A program made the position numbers and the translations under genes. Below are positions 35,462 to 43,839 of a stretch of DNA of 64,000 nt, piece by piece. The stretch comes from Flavobacterium sp. W4I14. Its GTDB lineage: Bacteria > Bacteroidota > Bacteroidia > Sphingobacteriales > Sphingobacteriaceae. The notes beneath the pieces were generated by a model. That model was not told the origin of the DNA. It did not search any database and worked only from the letters and a program-made list of their open reading frames with translations. Numbering within the stretch: position 1 is the first letter of the stretch; the number at the start of each line of letters is the position of its first letter. The DNA lies in the NCBI GenBank assembly GCA_030817875.1, contig JAUSZU010000001.1, positions 5,022,001 through 5,086,000 of the forward strand, given 5' to 3'.

Positions 35462-36139
35462 TCAAAACTTCAACTTCTGTCCAGGTTTTAAGTTCGCTTT
35501 TCTTATGCCGTTTTTCTGCATGAGGGCTTTAACGCTGGTGCCTTTCTTTTTGGCAATTATACCCAGGTTGTCTCCAGGTTTTACGGTATAAGTTTTAGCC
35601 GTTCTTCTGCTTTTGCTGCGGCGGTGAACCGGTGCTGCATAAACAGGTTCTTCATATCCTTCTGGCCTTTCATCATATTGGTAGAGTTCGTATTTCTTAA
35701 TTAACCCGATTACCTGGCTGGCCCAGCTTCTACTGCTGGCATAACCGCAACGGCGGATTCCGTAAGCCCAGCCTTTGTAATCGTATTGATCGTATTTTTC
35801 AAAAAGATTATTAAAAGGCTTGCGGGTTTCCATAATTTCTACAAAATGGCTGTAAGATTCATCCGCATTTAAATAATCGCGATAGGATGAACGGATTTCG
35901 GCATTGTTATTCGGACCTTTTACTCCAAAATGATTATTAAGGTGTTGTGCAATTTTACTGTTTCCTGCAGCCGATTCGTGTATGGCAACAGCTAAAATAA
36001 CGCTGGCTGGAATTTTATGATCGTGCATTAAACCCTGTGCATATTCTACATGTTCTGCAATATATTCTTCCGTATCTTGCGCGCTTGCAACAATCCCTGT
36101 TAAAAGGAGCAGACAAAAAGTAAAGATTTTTTTAGTCAT
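35462..36139 (-). CDS. Secreted glucosaminidase with C-terminal LysM
   Basis: A 225-residue protein from MTKKIFTFCLL at 36139. It has a Sec signal peptide, a GH73-type domain (about residues 25-150; IPASVILAVAIHESAAGNSK with catalytic Glu, then NNHFGVKG) and a C-terminal LysM (about 180-225; YTVKPGDNLGIIAKKKGTSV). A frame extending to 36169 (MPRNDGKIKT) is rejected because those codons come from the repeat at 36154-36236. It is a paralogue of the downstream lipoprotein enzyme, secreted instead of lipid-anchored. Confidence 0.9.
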   Translation of the reverse strand: MTKKIFTFCLLLLTGIVASAQDTEEYIAEHVEYAQGLMHDHKIPASVILAVAIHESAAGNSKIAQHLNNHFGVKGPNNNAEIRSSYRDYLNADESYSHFVEIMETRKPFNNLFEKYDQYDYKGWAYGIRRCGYASSRSWASQVIGLIKKYELYQYDERPEGYEEPVYAAPVHRRSKSRRTAKTYTVKPGDNLGIIAKKKGTSVKALMQKNGIRKANLKPGQKLKF

Positions 36140-36153
36140 GGTTTTTATTTTTC

Positions 36154-36236
36154 CGTCATTCCGAGGCACGAAGCAATCCTACAACGATCGCTAGTCAACC
36201 CAATGCATTAAGATTGCTTCGCGCCTCGCAATGACG
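36154..36236 (+). repeat. Dispersed inverted-repeat element, copy 3
   Basis: It starts CGTCATTCCGAGGCACGAAG and ends CGCGCCTCGCAATGACG, with core ACAACGATCGCTAGT. At 83 bp it is the length of copy 1 and matches its reverse complement. It lies between the O-methyltransferase and glucosaminidase genes. Confidence 0.85.
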
Positions 36237-36239
36237 ATT

Positions 36240-36875
36240 TTATTTTTTTCTGATCACAAACAAACCATCGCGAACAGGTAATATCAATTTCTCAACCCGT
36301 TCATCTGCAGCTATTTTATCATTAAAACTAGTAATATTTCTGGTGTCTTTATCCTGTTTCTCCTGCAGTACTTTTCCACTCCATAGTACATTGTCCACAA
36401 TGATAACCCCGCCAGGACGAACGCGATCAAAAATCAGATCATAATAGGTGCCATTATTTTTCTTATCGGCATCGATAAAAACAATGTCGAAAACTTCATC
36501 TAAACCCGCTATTGTGGTGGTGGCATCTCCTAAGATGTAGTTGATCTGATCATTAAATGCAGATTGCGCAAAGTTGTGGCGCACCATATCTTCCAATTCC
36601 TCATTAATATCCAGCGTATACAACAGGCCATCTTTGGTTAAACCTTCTGCAAGGCATAACGTAGCATAACCGGTAAAAGTTCCGATTTCTAAAATCCTTT
36701 TAGGGGAAATCATTTTACTCAGCATGCTCAAAACCCGGCCCTGATAGTGGCCAGATAACATGCGGGGCATTAAAACTTTAAGATTGGTTTCGCGGTCTAT
36801 CTGTTGTAGCAATTCACTTTCAGGCTCGCAATGGGCAATTAGTAAATCCTGTAAATCGTCGTTTATTAGGCTCAT
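36240..36875 (-). CDS. Class I SAM-dependent O-methyltransferase
   Basis: A 211-residue enzyme of the COMT-like methyltransferase_3 family (LEIGTFTGYATLCLAEGL for SAM binding; DIVFIDADKKNNGTYYDL for metal/substrate; IIVDNVLWSGKV). These metal-dependent enzymes methylate catechol-type hydroxyls, or hydroxyuridine in tRNA in the TrmR branch. I start at 36875 (MSLINDDLQDL) rather than 36941, because the extra 22 codons overlap ruvX. The gene follows ruvX after 7 bp and is probably co-transcribed. Confidence 0.9.
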   Translation of the reverse strand: MSLINDDLQDLLIAHCEPESELLQQIDRETNLKVLMPRMLSGHYQGRVLSMLSKMISPKRILEIGTFTGYATLCLAEGLTKDGLLYTLDINEELEDMVRHNFAQSAFNDQINYILGDATTTIAGLDEVFDIVFIDADKKNNGTYYDLIFDRVRPGGVIIVDNVLWSGKVLQEKQDKDTRNITSFNDKIAADERVEKLILPVRDGLFVIRKK

Positions 36876-36882
36876 TTGTTGG

Positions 36883-37299
36883 TTATAAACGGTTACTTTC
36901 CATAAAATATTGTAAAATGATGGTTGCAGCAATGGTATCAACCCTGTCTTTATCTCTTCTGTCCATTTTTTTTAGGCCACTTTGCATAATGACCTGATGG
37001 GCGAGTTTAGACGTAAAACGTTCATCTACCCAGTGCCTGGGGATTTCGGGGAACGATTTTTTTAGCAGCGTAGCAAAACCCTTTACATGTTGTGCCGAAT
37101 CAGACGGAGAACCGTCCATCTGTTTGGGATCGCCCAATACAAAAGCCTCCACCTGCTCGGTTAGCATATATTTTTTAACGTATTCAATCACATCTTTCGG
37201 GTGCACCGTATCCAGTCCTGTCGCGATAATCTGTAAGGGATCGGTTACCGCGATGCCGATGCGTTTTGTTCCGTAATCAAATGCGAGGATCCGTGCCAT
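36883..37299 (-). CDS. ruvX: Putative pre-16S rRNA nuclease/Holliday junction resolvase
   Basis: The 138-residue RNase H-like protein has the family's motifs: MARILAFDYGTKRIG (first Asp about 7), ALGDPKQ-like VLGDPKQMDG, WVDERFTS (acidic Glu/Asp) and DRVDTIAATIIL (last Asp). YqgF/RuvX matures 16S rRNA 5' ends in E. coli. The O-methyltransferase gene starts 7 bp after it. Confidence 0.93.
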   Translation of the reverse strand: MARILAFDYGTKRIGIAVTDPLQIIATGLDTVHPKDVIEYVKKYMLTEQVEAFVLGDPKQMDGSPSDSAQHVKGFATLLKKSFPEIPRHWVDERFTSKLAHQVIMQSGLKKMDRRDKDRVDTIAATIILQYFMESNRL

Positions 37300-37617
37300 A
37301 AATATAGTTAAGCGTTGGGTGTCTGGCGTAAAGCGTTTAGCCCCGTTTAAAAAATAAAAGCCAAAGGTAAGGTTTTTTAGGAAATGGGTTTTTTAGCAAA
37401 AAGGCTTCTTCAGAGCGAGTTTAAAGCCTATTGCAGCGGCATCCCAATTAGTTCAATTGGGATATAGCGGAAAGAGGGGCCGAACCGAACAAAAGCATTA
37501 CCGGAGCCTGCTTTTCTAAAAAATAAAATGTCGTTTTAATCTAAAAAATACAGATTCTGAAGCAAGTTCAGAATGACGAGGCTGTGAATCTCATATCTAT
37601 TTCTTATTTTGCACCAA
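37300..37617. other. 318-bp spacer with repeat fragments
   Basis: Between divergently transcribed ruvX and holB. It contains CATCCCAATTAGTTCAATTG followed by GGATAT (a partial palindrome), a GGAAAGAGGGGCCGAACC stretch resembling 26280-26320, and a fragment of the GTCATTCTGA-type repeat at 37551-37579. No gene. Confidence 0.5.
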
Positions 37618-38766
37618 ATGCAGTTTAAAGAAATCATCGGACAGGAAAGAGTGAAGCAACAATTGGTGCAAACGGTTAAAGAAAACCGCATTAGCCATGC
37701 GCAACTGTTTTTGTCGCCTGCTGGTTCTGGCGCTGTACCGCTGGCTATTGCCTACGCACAATACATTAATTGCCTTAACAAAGGCGAAAATGACAGTTGT
37801 GGCGAATGCTCTAGCTGTAGAAAATACGAACGGTTAATTCATCCCGATCTCCATTTTTCCTATCCTTTTTTTGCTTCTGCGAGTGTAAAAACAGCTGTAG
37901 ATGTGTTGGAAGAATGGCGGGGCATGTTAATGCAGGACCCTTATTTCGATATGGATATCTGGCGCTCTAAACTCGATGCAGCGAATAAACAGGCTAATAT
38001 TAATATTGCCGAATGCCACGATATTATTAAAAAACTAAGTTATAAAGCCTTCGAAGCCGAAACCAAGGTTTTAATTATGTGGCTGCCCGAATATTTGGAT
38101 AAAGCCGGAAATGCGCTGCTTAAATTAATTGAAGAGCCACCCGCAAATACTTTATTTATTTTAATCGCACAAAGTCAGGATCAGATTTTAACCACCATTT
38201 TATCCAGAACGCAAATTGTGAAAATCCCAAAACTTTCGTCGGAAGAGGTAACCGGATATTTATTAAGTGCGAGTGGATTAAGTGAGCACCAGGCTATTGA
38301 TTACTCATTTTTGGCCGATGGGAATTTAATTGAGGCAAAAGCACTGGCTGCCGATACGCAAAGTGATAGTTCGGGTACATTTACGGCCTGGTTGCGGATG
38401 GGTTTTGGTAACAAAGTGCCAGATCTGATTGAGTTTACCGACGAGGCAGCGAAGTGGGGAAGAGAAAACCAGAAGAATTTTTTAAAATATGGCGTAAATT
38501 ATTTACGCGAATGCTGTTTAATTTTAAGTGGTGCCGAAGAATTGGTGAAATTACCTCCCCTTACCTTCGAAACAGCGAAAAAACTCAGTACACACGTACT
38601 TACCTTGCCTATGGCAGAGGCTATAATAGGCGAACTGGAAAAGGCACATTACCACATTGAAAGAAACGCAAACCCGAAAATTCTGTTTTTAGATGTATCT
38701 TTACAATTGGTAAAAATTATCAAGTTTAAAACGCTCCCTGCGGGGACTCAATATATATACAATTAA
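37618..38766 (+). CDS. holB: DNA polymerase III delta' subunit
   Basis: The 382-residue clamp-loader subunit from MQFKEIIGQERVK. It has AAA+ fold features (sensor-like LSRTQIVKIP, WLPEYLDKAGNALLKLIEEP) and a zinc module CGECSSC (about residues 60-66). The P-loop position reads SPAGSGAVPLA and so lacks the GKT lysine, as expected for delta', which does not bind ATP. An in-frame TTG lies 3 codons earlier. ricT follows directly, with 1 bp between, and then gldH: a gene order seen in many Bacteroidota. Confidence 0.93.
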   Translation: MQFKEIIGQERVKQQLVQTVKENRISHAQLFLSPAGSGAVPLAIAYAQYINCLNKGENDSCGECSSCRKYERLIHPDLHFSYPFFASASVKTAVDVLEEWRGMLMQDPYFDMDIWRSKLDAANKQANINIAECHDIIKKLSYKAFEAETKVLIMWLPEYLDKAGNALLKLIEEPPANTLFILIAQSQDQILTTILSRTQIVKIPKLSSEEVTGYLLSASGLSEHQAIDYSFLADGNLIEAKALAADTQSDSSGTFTAWLRMGFGNKVPDLIEFTDEAAKWGRENQKNFLKYGVNYLRECCLILSGAEELVKLPPLTFETAKKLSTHVLTLPMAEAIIGELEKAHYHIERNANPKILFLDVSLQLVKIIKFKTLPAGTQYIYN

Positions 38767-38767
38767 T

Positions 38768-40285
38768 ATGGGATGTGGAAGTTGTTCAACAGGTGGTGGT
38801 TGCACCCCTAATGGATGCAAAAGTAATGGCTCATGCGGCACCGGTGGTTGCCAAACAATGGAAGTTCACGATTGGCTATCTAATTTGGATATGCCTTCTA
38901 ATTATAAACCTTTTCAGGTTACAGAAATCAAATTTAAAGGCTCACGCAAAGAGTTTTTCCTCAATAACGATAACATTTACCTCGAAATTGGGGAACTTGT
39001 TGCCGTTGAAGGGCCAACTGGTGGTTTTGATGTAGGCCACGTTTCGCTTACGGGTGAACTGGTAAGGATCCAGATGAAACGCCGCAAAACGGCACTCGAT
39101 CAGGTAACCAAAAAAATCTACCGTAAGGCTACAGAAGCTGACGTAGAAAAATGGAATGCCGCTAAGGGGATGGAGTGGGAAACCATGCACAAAGCCCGTA
39201 AACTAGCCTTGGATCTTCGTTTACAGATGAAAATCAGTGATGTAGATTATCAGGCCGATAAAACCAAAGCCACTTTCTTTTACACAGCAGATGGACGTGT
39301 GGATTTCCGTGAGCTCATTAAAAAAATGGCAGAGAGTTTCCGTATCAGGATTGAAATGCGCCAGATCGGGATGCGTCAGGAAGCTGGCCGTTTAGGCGGA
39401 ATCGGCTCCTGCGGCAGAGAATTATGCTGCTCAACTTGGTTAACCAACTTCAAAACCGTATCTACGGCGGCGGCGCGTTATCAAAACTTATCACTAAATA
39501 CTTTAAAGCTTGCGGGGCAGTGCGGTAAATTAAAATGCTGTTTAAACTACGAGCTGGATACTTATTTGGATGCTTTAAAAGATATTCCTGATAGAATTGA
39601 AAACCTTGATACTGAGGCTGGTTATGCCCGTCACCAAAAAACCGACATTTTCAAAAAAATCATGTGGTTTAGTTACATGGGAGATGAAAACTGGATTCCT
39701 GTTAAGGCTGCGCGTGTAAAAGAGATCATGGCGATGAACAAGGCGGGCAAAAAAGCGCCTAACTTAAAAGAAGAGGCCGTTCAGATTGCTGCGCCGGTTG
39801 TGGTAGAAAAATCTTTCGATTACGAAAATGTAGTTGGTCAGGATAGTTTAACCCGCTTAGATGAACGCTCGCGTGGTAAAAACAACCAGAACAAAAACAA
39901 TAATCAGAAAAACAACCGCAACAACAACCAAAATAAAAGAGAAAGAATTCCTACCGGAGAGAAAAATGCAGGGCCTAATAATAAAACTCAGCAACCTCAA
40001 CAGGGCGTGCAGAAAGCTCAACAAGGCGGAAAACAACAGCCTAATGGACCAAAACCACAACAAGCAGTACCTAAACCACAGCATGTAAACGGGCCAAAAC
40101 CTCAAAACAATAAGCCAAAACAGCAGCCACAGGTGCAAAAGCCTGTAATAAAAGCTGAAGGAAATGTAGCGGCCGAGAGCGTTAAGCCAGAACAGAGCAA
40201 AAACAAGAATAGAAATAACCGTAGGAAAAATAATAACCGCCGAAACAATAATAATGGCTCAGAAAATAAACCTGCTGCTGAATAA
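38768..40285 (+). CDS. ricT: RicT/PSP1-domain protein with Cys-rich head and Asn/Gln-rich tail
   Basis: The 505-residue protein has a Cys-rich N-terminus (MGCGSCSTGGGCTPNGCK..., seven Cys in 28 residues). A PSP1 domain covers about residues 40-300, including GSCGRELCCSTWL and LAGQCGKLKCCLNYE. A tail of about 130 residues is rich in Asn, Gln and Lys. RicT (YaaT) in Bacillus is part of an Fe-S-carrying complex that aids RNA processing by RNase Y. The Cys-rich head is a Bacteroidota feature and could hold metal (inference). gldH overlaps its last 32 bp in another frame. Confidence 0.9.
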   Translation: MGCGSCSTGGGCTPNGCKSNGSCGTGGCQTMEVHDWLSNLDMPSNYKPFQVTEIKFKGSRKEFFLNNDNIYLEIGELVAVEGPTGGFDVGHVSLTGELVRIQMKRRKTALDQVTKKIYRKATEADVEKWNAAKGMEWETMHKARKLALDLRLQMKISDVDYQADKTKATFFYTADGRVDFRELIKKMAESFRIRIEMRQIGMRQEAGRLGGIGSCGRELCCSTWLTNFKTVSTAAARYQNLSLNTLKLAGQCGKLKCCLNYELDTYLDALKDIPDRIENLDTEAGYARHQKTDIFKKIMWFSYMGDENWIPVKAARVKEIMAMNKAGKKAPNLKEEAVQIAAPVVVEKSFDYENVVGQDSLTRLDERSRGKNNQNKNNNQKNNRNNNQNKRERIPTGEKNAGPNNKTQQPQQGVQKAQQGGKQQPNGPKPQQAVPKPQHVNGPKPQNNKPKQQPQVQKPVIKAEGNVAAESVKPEQSKNKNRNNRRKNNNRRNNNNGSENKPAAE

Positions 40286-40745
40286 AAGACAAGTATTGTT
40301 GCTTGGGTTTTTATTCATTACTTCACTATTTGTTGGCTGTACACCCAACGTAATCGATAGTAATGTAGAAATTGCCAGCCGCAGGTGGACCTACCGTAAC
40401 CATATTGCGACACCGTTTGAGATTAAGGATAATACAAAGGCCTACAACATTTATTTTAAGTTTAGACATACCGCCGATTATAAATATGCCAATATTTTTA
40501 TCCTTGCCCATTTTAAAGATGGTAAGAAGACGATAACCCGGCGTTATCAATACAAACTTGCCAAAAATGATGGCGAATGGCTGGGTAGTGGTTCCGGAAA
40601 TGTGTTTAGTTACACCCTGCCGATGTTAACCAATTATCATTTTCCCCAAAATGGCAAGTTTGAGATCGAAATTGAACAGAACATGCGCGATAATCCGCTT
40701 TTAGAGGTAAGTGATGTTGGTTTATTGATTGAAGAGGCAAAATAA
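40254..40745 (+). CDS. gldH: Gliding motility lipoprotein GldH
   Basis: The 163-residue protein has a lipoprotein signal (LLLGFLFITSLFVGCTPN; Cys about 29). A GldH domain follows (VIDSNVEIASRRWTYRN, AYNIYFKFRHTADYKYANIF, then ENDGEWLG-like KNDGEWLGSGSGN). GldH is required for gliding in Flavobacterium, although homologues also occur in non-gliding relatives. The start overlaps ricT by 32 bp in another frame, so translation is coupled. No other gld gene is in the window. Confidence 0.9.
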   Translation: MAQKINLLLNKRQVLLLGFLFITSLFVGCTPNVIDSNVEIASRRWTYRNHIATPFEIKDNTKAYNIYFKFRHTADYKYANIFILAHFKDGKKTITRRYQYKLAKNDGEWLGSGSGNVFSYTLPMLTNYHFPQNGKFEIEIEQNMRDNPLLEVSDVGLLIEEAK

Positions 40746-40828
40746 GTTTTGTTTCACTTAGAAACTCATTGATTATTTAATTTAATGTCAATATTTATTT
40801 GTCTTTGAGTGTGTTTTTCGAAATTTTA

Positions 40829-40861
40829 TTTGGAAAAATTAGCTCTCGCACTTAATCTTTG
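40829..40861 (+). promoter_or_regulatory. Promoter of the TonB-dependent receptor gene
   Basis: TTTG (40829-40832), a 21-bp spacer, then AATCTTTG (40854-40861), one mismatch to TAnnTTTG. It lies about 38 bp before the ATG. Confidence 0.55.
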
Positions 40862-40899
40862 TAATAAAATTGTTATTATTGTTTATAAACCTATGAACT

Positions 40900-43758
40900 A
40901 TGATACGAATTTTACTCAAAAACATCCTTCCCCTCGTCTTCTTTTTAATTTCTACTCAATTATTTGCTCAAGGCTTAAAAGGTAAGGTAACCGATTCCGC
41001 AGGCTTAGCTATTCCAGGTGCTACTGTTCAGGTAGTTGGCTCAAAAATTGGAACATCTTCTGATGGAAATGGACTCTATGCCTTAAAGTTTCCTTCACCC
41101 GGGGCTTATAAAGTCCGGATTTCTTTTACCGGTTATCAAACTTCCGAAGTAGCTGTTCAGATTGATAATACCGTAAAAACAATGGATTTTGCATTGCAGG
41201 ATGCGAAAGAATTGTTAAGTGATGTAGTTGTGGTTGGATCAAGATCAACACCAAGAACGAACATTGAAAGTGTGGTACCTGTTGATCTGATTTCTACAAA
41301 AGACGTTAAAGTATTTGCTCAGACAGATTTAACGCAGATTTTAAACTTTGTGGCGCCATCTTTTAGCTCTAACCGGCAAACCGTTTCTGATGGTACCGAT
41401 CACATCGATCCTGCATCTTTACGCGGTTTAGGACCAGATCAGGTTTTGGTGCTGGTAAACGGAAAACGCAGGCATACTACAGCATTGGTAAACATTAACG
41501 GTACTTTCGGGCGCGGTTCTGTTGGAACCGATTTAAATTCCATCCCGGTTTCGGCAATAGAACGCATTGAGGTACTACGTGACGGTGCTGCGGCGCAGTA
41601 TGGTTCGGATGCCATTGCGGGGGTAATCAACATTGTGTTAAAGAAGATAACGCCGTATAGTTTCTCTACCTCTTTTGGTCAGTCTTCATCAAGTGCCCTA
41701 GGTCGCGATTTTAGCGATGGCAGAACCTTTCAGGCTGATTTTAGCAAGGGATGGGCATTTAAAAATGATAAAGGTTTCATCAATTTTGCGGCACAATACC
41801 TCCAAAGAGGCTATACGAACAGGGGCGGCTTAGATACCCGTCCGTTATTATATTCCGCAAGCCCAACTAAAGGTTCAACAGAAACTGAGGCTGATTTTCA
41901 AGCCCGTTTTGCAAGCTTAAAGGCTGCTGATGATGCAAGGGCAAGAGCAAATGGCTTGGATAGAAACAACATGCGCGTGGGTAACTCCGACTCAAAAAAC
42001 GGTGGTGGTTTCTTAAACGGACAGTTTAATTTTGGCAAAACCACTCAATTGTACTATGCAGCTGGCTTTACCCATAAAACAGGTAGTGCAGCGGGGTTTT
42101 ATCGCCTGCCAACACAAACAACACAGATTGATTTATCCATCTATCCTAATGGATTTTTGCCTTTCATCGATACTAAGATTAATGATTATTCATTCTCTGC
42201 CGGATTAAGGGGTAAAATAGGCACTTGGGATTACGACCTAAGTAATACAAGTGGAGAAAATACCATTGAGTTTAATATTGACAACACGGTAAATGCCTCT
42301 TTACCAACAGGCACAAGCCCTACTTCGTTTTATGCAGGAGAATTGCTGTTCAGACAAAACACCAGTAATCTTGATTTAAGCAAAAAGCACACTTTTGACA
42401 GTGGATTTTTAACTTCATTAAATACCGCATTTGGTGCTGAATTCAGGATAGACAATTACCAGATCAAAGAAGGTGAGCTTTTGTCCTATTCAAATGGCGG
42501 AAGATTGATCGGAACATCTCCTACGGCATCAGGTGCGCAGGTATTCCCTGGCTTTAAGCCAAGCAACGCATTAGACAAATCGAGGCACAACGTTGGTGCT
42601 TATGCCGATCTTGAAGCTGAGTTTGGTCCCCGGGTAACTTTAGGGGCTGCTGGCCGTTACGAAAATTACAGTGATTTCGGTTCTAACTTCTCATATAAAT
42701 TTACGGGTAAGGTTAAACTTTTTGGTGATATTTCGCTGCGTGGAGCTTATTCCACAGGATTTAGGGCGCCATCTTTACACCAACAATATTTCAATAATGA
42801 GAGTACACAGTTTGTGGGTACCAATGCTACTCAGGTTTTAACGGTAAATAATGCAAACCCTATTGTGGCCCAATTTGGTGTAGGCGCATTAAAACCTGAA
42901 ATATCTAAATCGGGAAGTTTAGGTTTAGCAGGCAAAATCGCCAAAACCTTTACTTTTACCATCGATGCTTATAACATTGATATCAGCGACCGTATTGTTT
43001 TCTCCAGTCAATATGCCCGCGAACGTGTTGGCGGTGTTTTAGTGCCAACCGGTGTAGTGAACCAAATTTTAAATACGGTAGATCCTACAGCGCAAATTAA
43101 CAGTGTACAGTTTTTTACCAACGCCATTACCACCAATACAGCAGGTATCGATGTGGTTTTAACCAACAGGTTTAATTTAGGCGCAAAAAGCAGTCTGATT
43201 TTAAGCGTTGCTGGTAACGTTAATAAAACCGTGGTGAGAAGTATCCAGGGTTCTGATAAAATTGAAAGTGATCCTACATTAAAGGCTAAACTTTTCGATC
43301 GTTTAGAACGCTCCCGTTTCGAAAGTTCTGTGCCAAAGAATAAATTGAATATCACAGCAACCTATAATGTAAATAAACTATCGTTTGTGGCCAGAACAGT
43401 CCGTTTTGGCGAGGTTACCTATTTAAATGCAATCGATCCTAACGTTGCTGCCAATGGCTTACCAACACAATTGGATCAGACTTTTGCGCCAAAATGGATA
43501 ACTGATTTCTCGGTAAGCTATGCCGCAAATAAAACCTGGTCTGCTACGGTAGGAGCCAATAATATTTTTGATATTTACCCTGATAAGTTATATATCGATC
43601 CGCGTAATAATGAAAATAATTTGAGCGGAAACGTTGCGGGCAATTATTCAGGGGGATTAGACAATACCTCGAATGGAAGGTTTTTGTACCCAAGAGCCGT
43701 TAGCCAGTTTGGTTTTAGTGGTAGGTATGTATATGGCAAAATTGCCTGTACATTTTAA
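40900..43758 (+). CDS. TonB-dependent receptor with CarboxypepD_reg domain
   Basis: The 952-residue outer-membrane receptor has a signal peptide ending at LFAQ. A CarboxypepD_reg domain (about residues 25-105) and a plug domain follow (ILNFVAPSFSSNRQTV, SLRGLGPDQVLVLVNGKRRH, YGSDAIAGVINIVLKK). A 22-strand barrel completes it, ending in GFSGRYVYGKIACTF. It lacks the long SusC-specific features and has no SusD neighbour, so it is a stand-alone importer. The substrate could be a siderophore, vitamin or oligomer and is unknown. It is monocistronic; its stop faces murF across a bidirectional terminator. Confidence 0.9.
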   Translation: MIRILLKNILPLVFFLISTQLFAQGLKGKVTDSAGLAIPGATVQVVGSKIGTSSDGNGLYALKFPSPGAYKVRISFTGYQTSEVAVQIDNTVKTMDFALQDAKELLSDVVVVGSRSTPRTNIESVVPVDLISTKDVKVFAQTDLTQILNFVAPSFSSNRQTVSDGTDHIDPASLRGLGPDQVLVLVNGKRRHTTALVNINGTFGRGSVGTDLNSIPVSAIERIEVLRDGAAAQYGSDAIAGVINIVLKKITPYSFSTSFGQSSSSALGRDFSDGRTFQADFSKGWAFKNDKGFINFAAQYLQRGYTNRGGLDTRPLLYSASPTKGSTETEADFQARFASLKAADDARARANGLDRNNMRVGNSDSKNGGGFLNGQFNFGKTTQLYYAAGFTHKTGSAAGFYRLPTQTTQIDLSIYPNGFLPFIDTKINDYSFSAGLRGKIGTWDYDLSNTSGENTIEFNIDNTVNASLPTGTSPTSFYAGELLFRQNTSNLDLSKKHTFDSGFLTSLNTAFGAEFRIDNYQIKEGELLSYSNGGRLIGTSPTASGAQVFPGFKPSNALDKSRHNVGAYADLEAEFGPRVTLGAAGRYENYSDFGSNFSYKFTGKVKLFGDISLRGAYSTGFRAPSLHQQYFNNESTQFVGTNATQVLTVNNANPIVAQFGVGALKPEISKSGSLGLAGKIAKTFTFTIDAYNIDISDRIVFSSQYARERVGGVLVPTGVVNQILNTVDPTAQINSVQFFTNAITTNTAGIDVVLTNRFNLGAKSSLILSVAGNVNKTVVRSIQGSDKIESDPTLKAKLFDRLERSRFESSVPKNKLNITATYNVNKLSFVARTVRFGEVTYLNAIDPNVAANGLPTQLDQTFAPKWITDFSVSYAANKTWSATVGANNIFDIYPDKLYIDPRNNENNLSGNVAGNYSGGLDNTSNGRFLYPRAVSQFGFSGRYVYGKIACTF

Positions 43759-43774
43759 CTATATTCCAAAATTT

Positions 43775-43808
43775 AAAAGCTTGCTGGTTTAAAATCAGCA
43801 AGCTTTTT
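43775..43808. terminator. Bidirectional terminator between the receptor gene and murF
   Basis: AAAAGCTTGCTG, a 9-base loop, CAGCAAGCTTTTT: a 12-bp stem with A and T tracts on the two sides. Confidence 0.85.
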
Positions 43809-43839
43809 GGTTTTTAACCATAAAATTAGAAGTAAAATA

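Noticed and set aside
40746..40899. Cobalamin riboswitch before the TonB-dependent receptor
   Set aside because: No B12-box-like or other riboswitch core is visible; only a TTTG...AATCTTTG promoter pair is.
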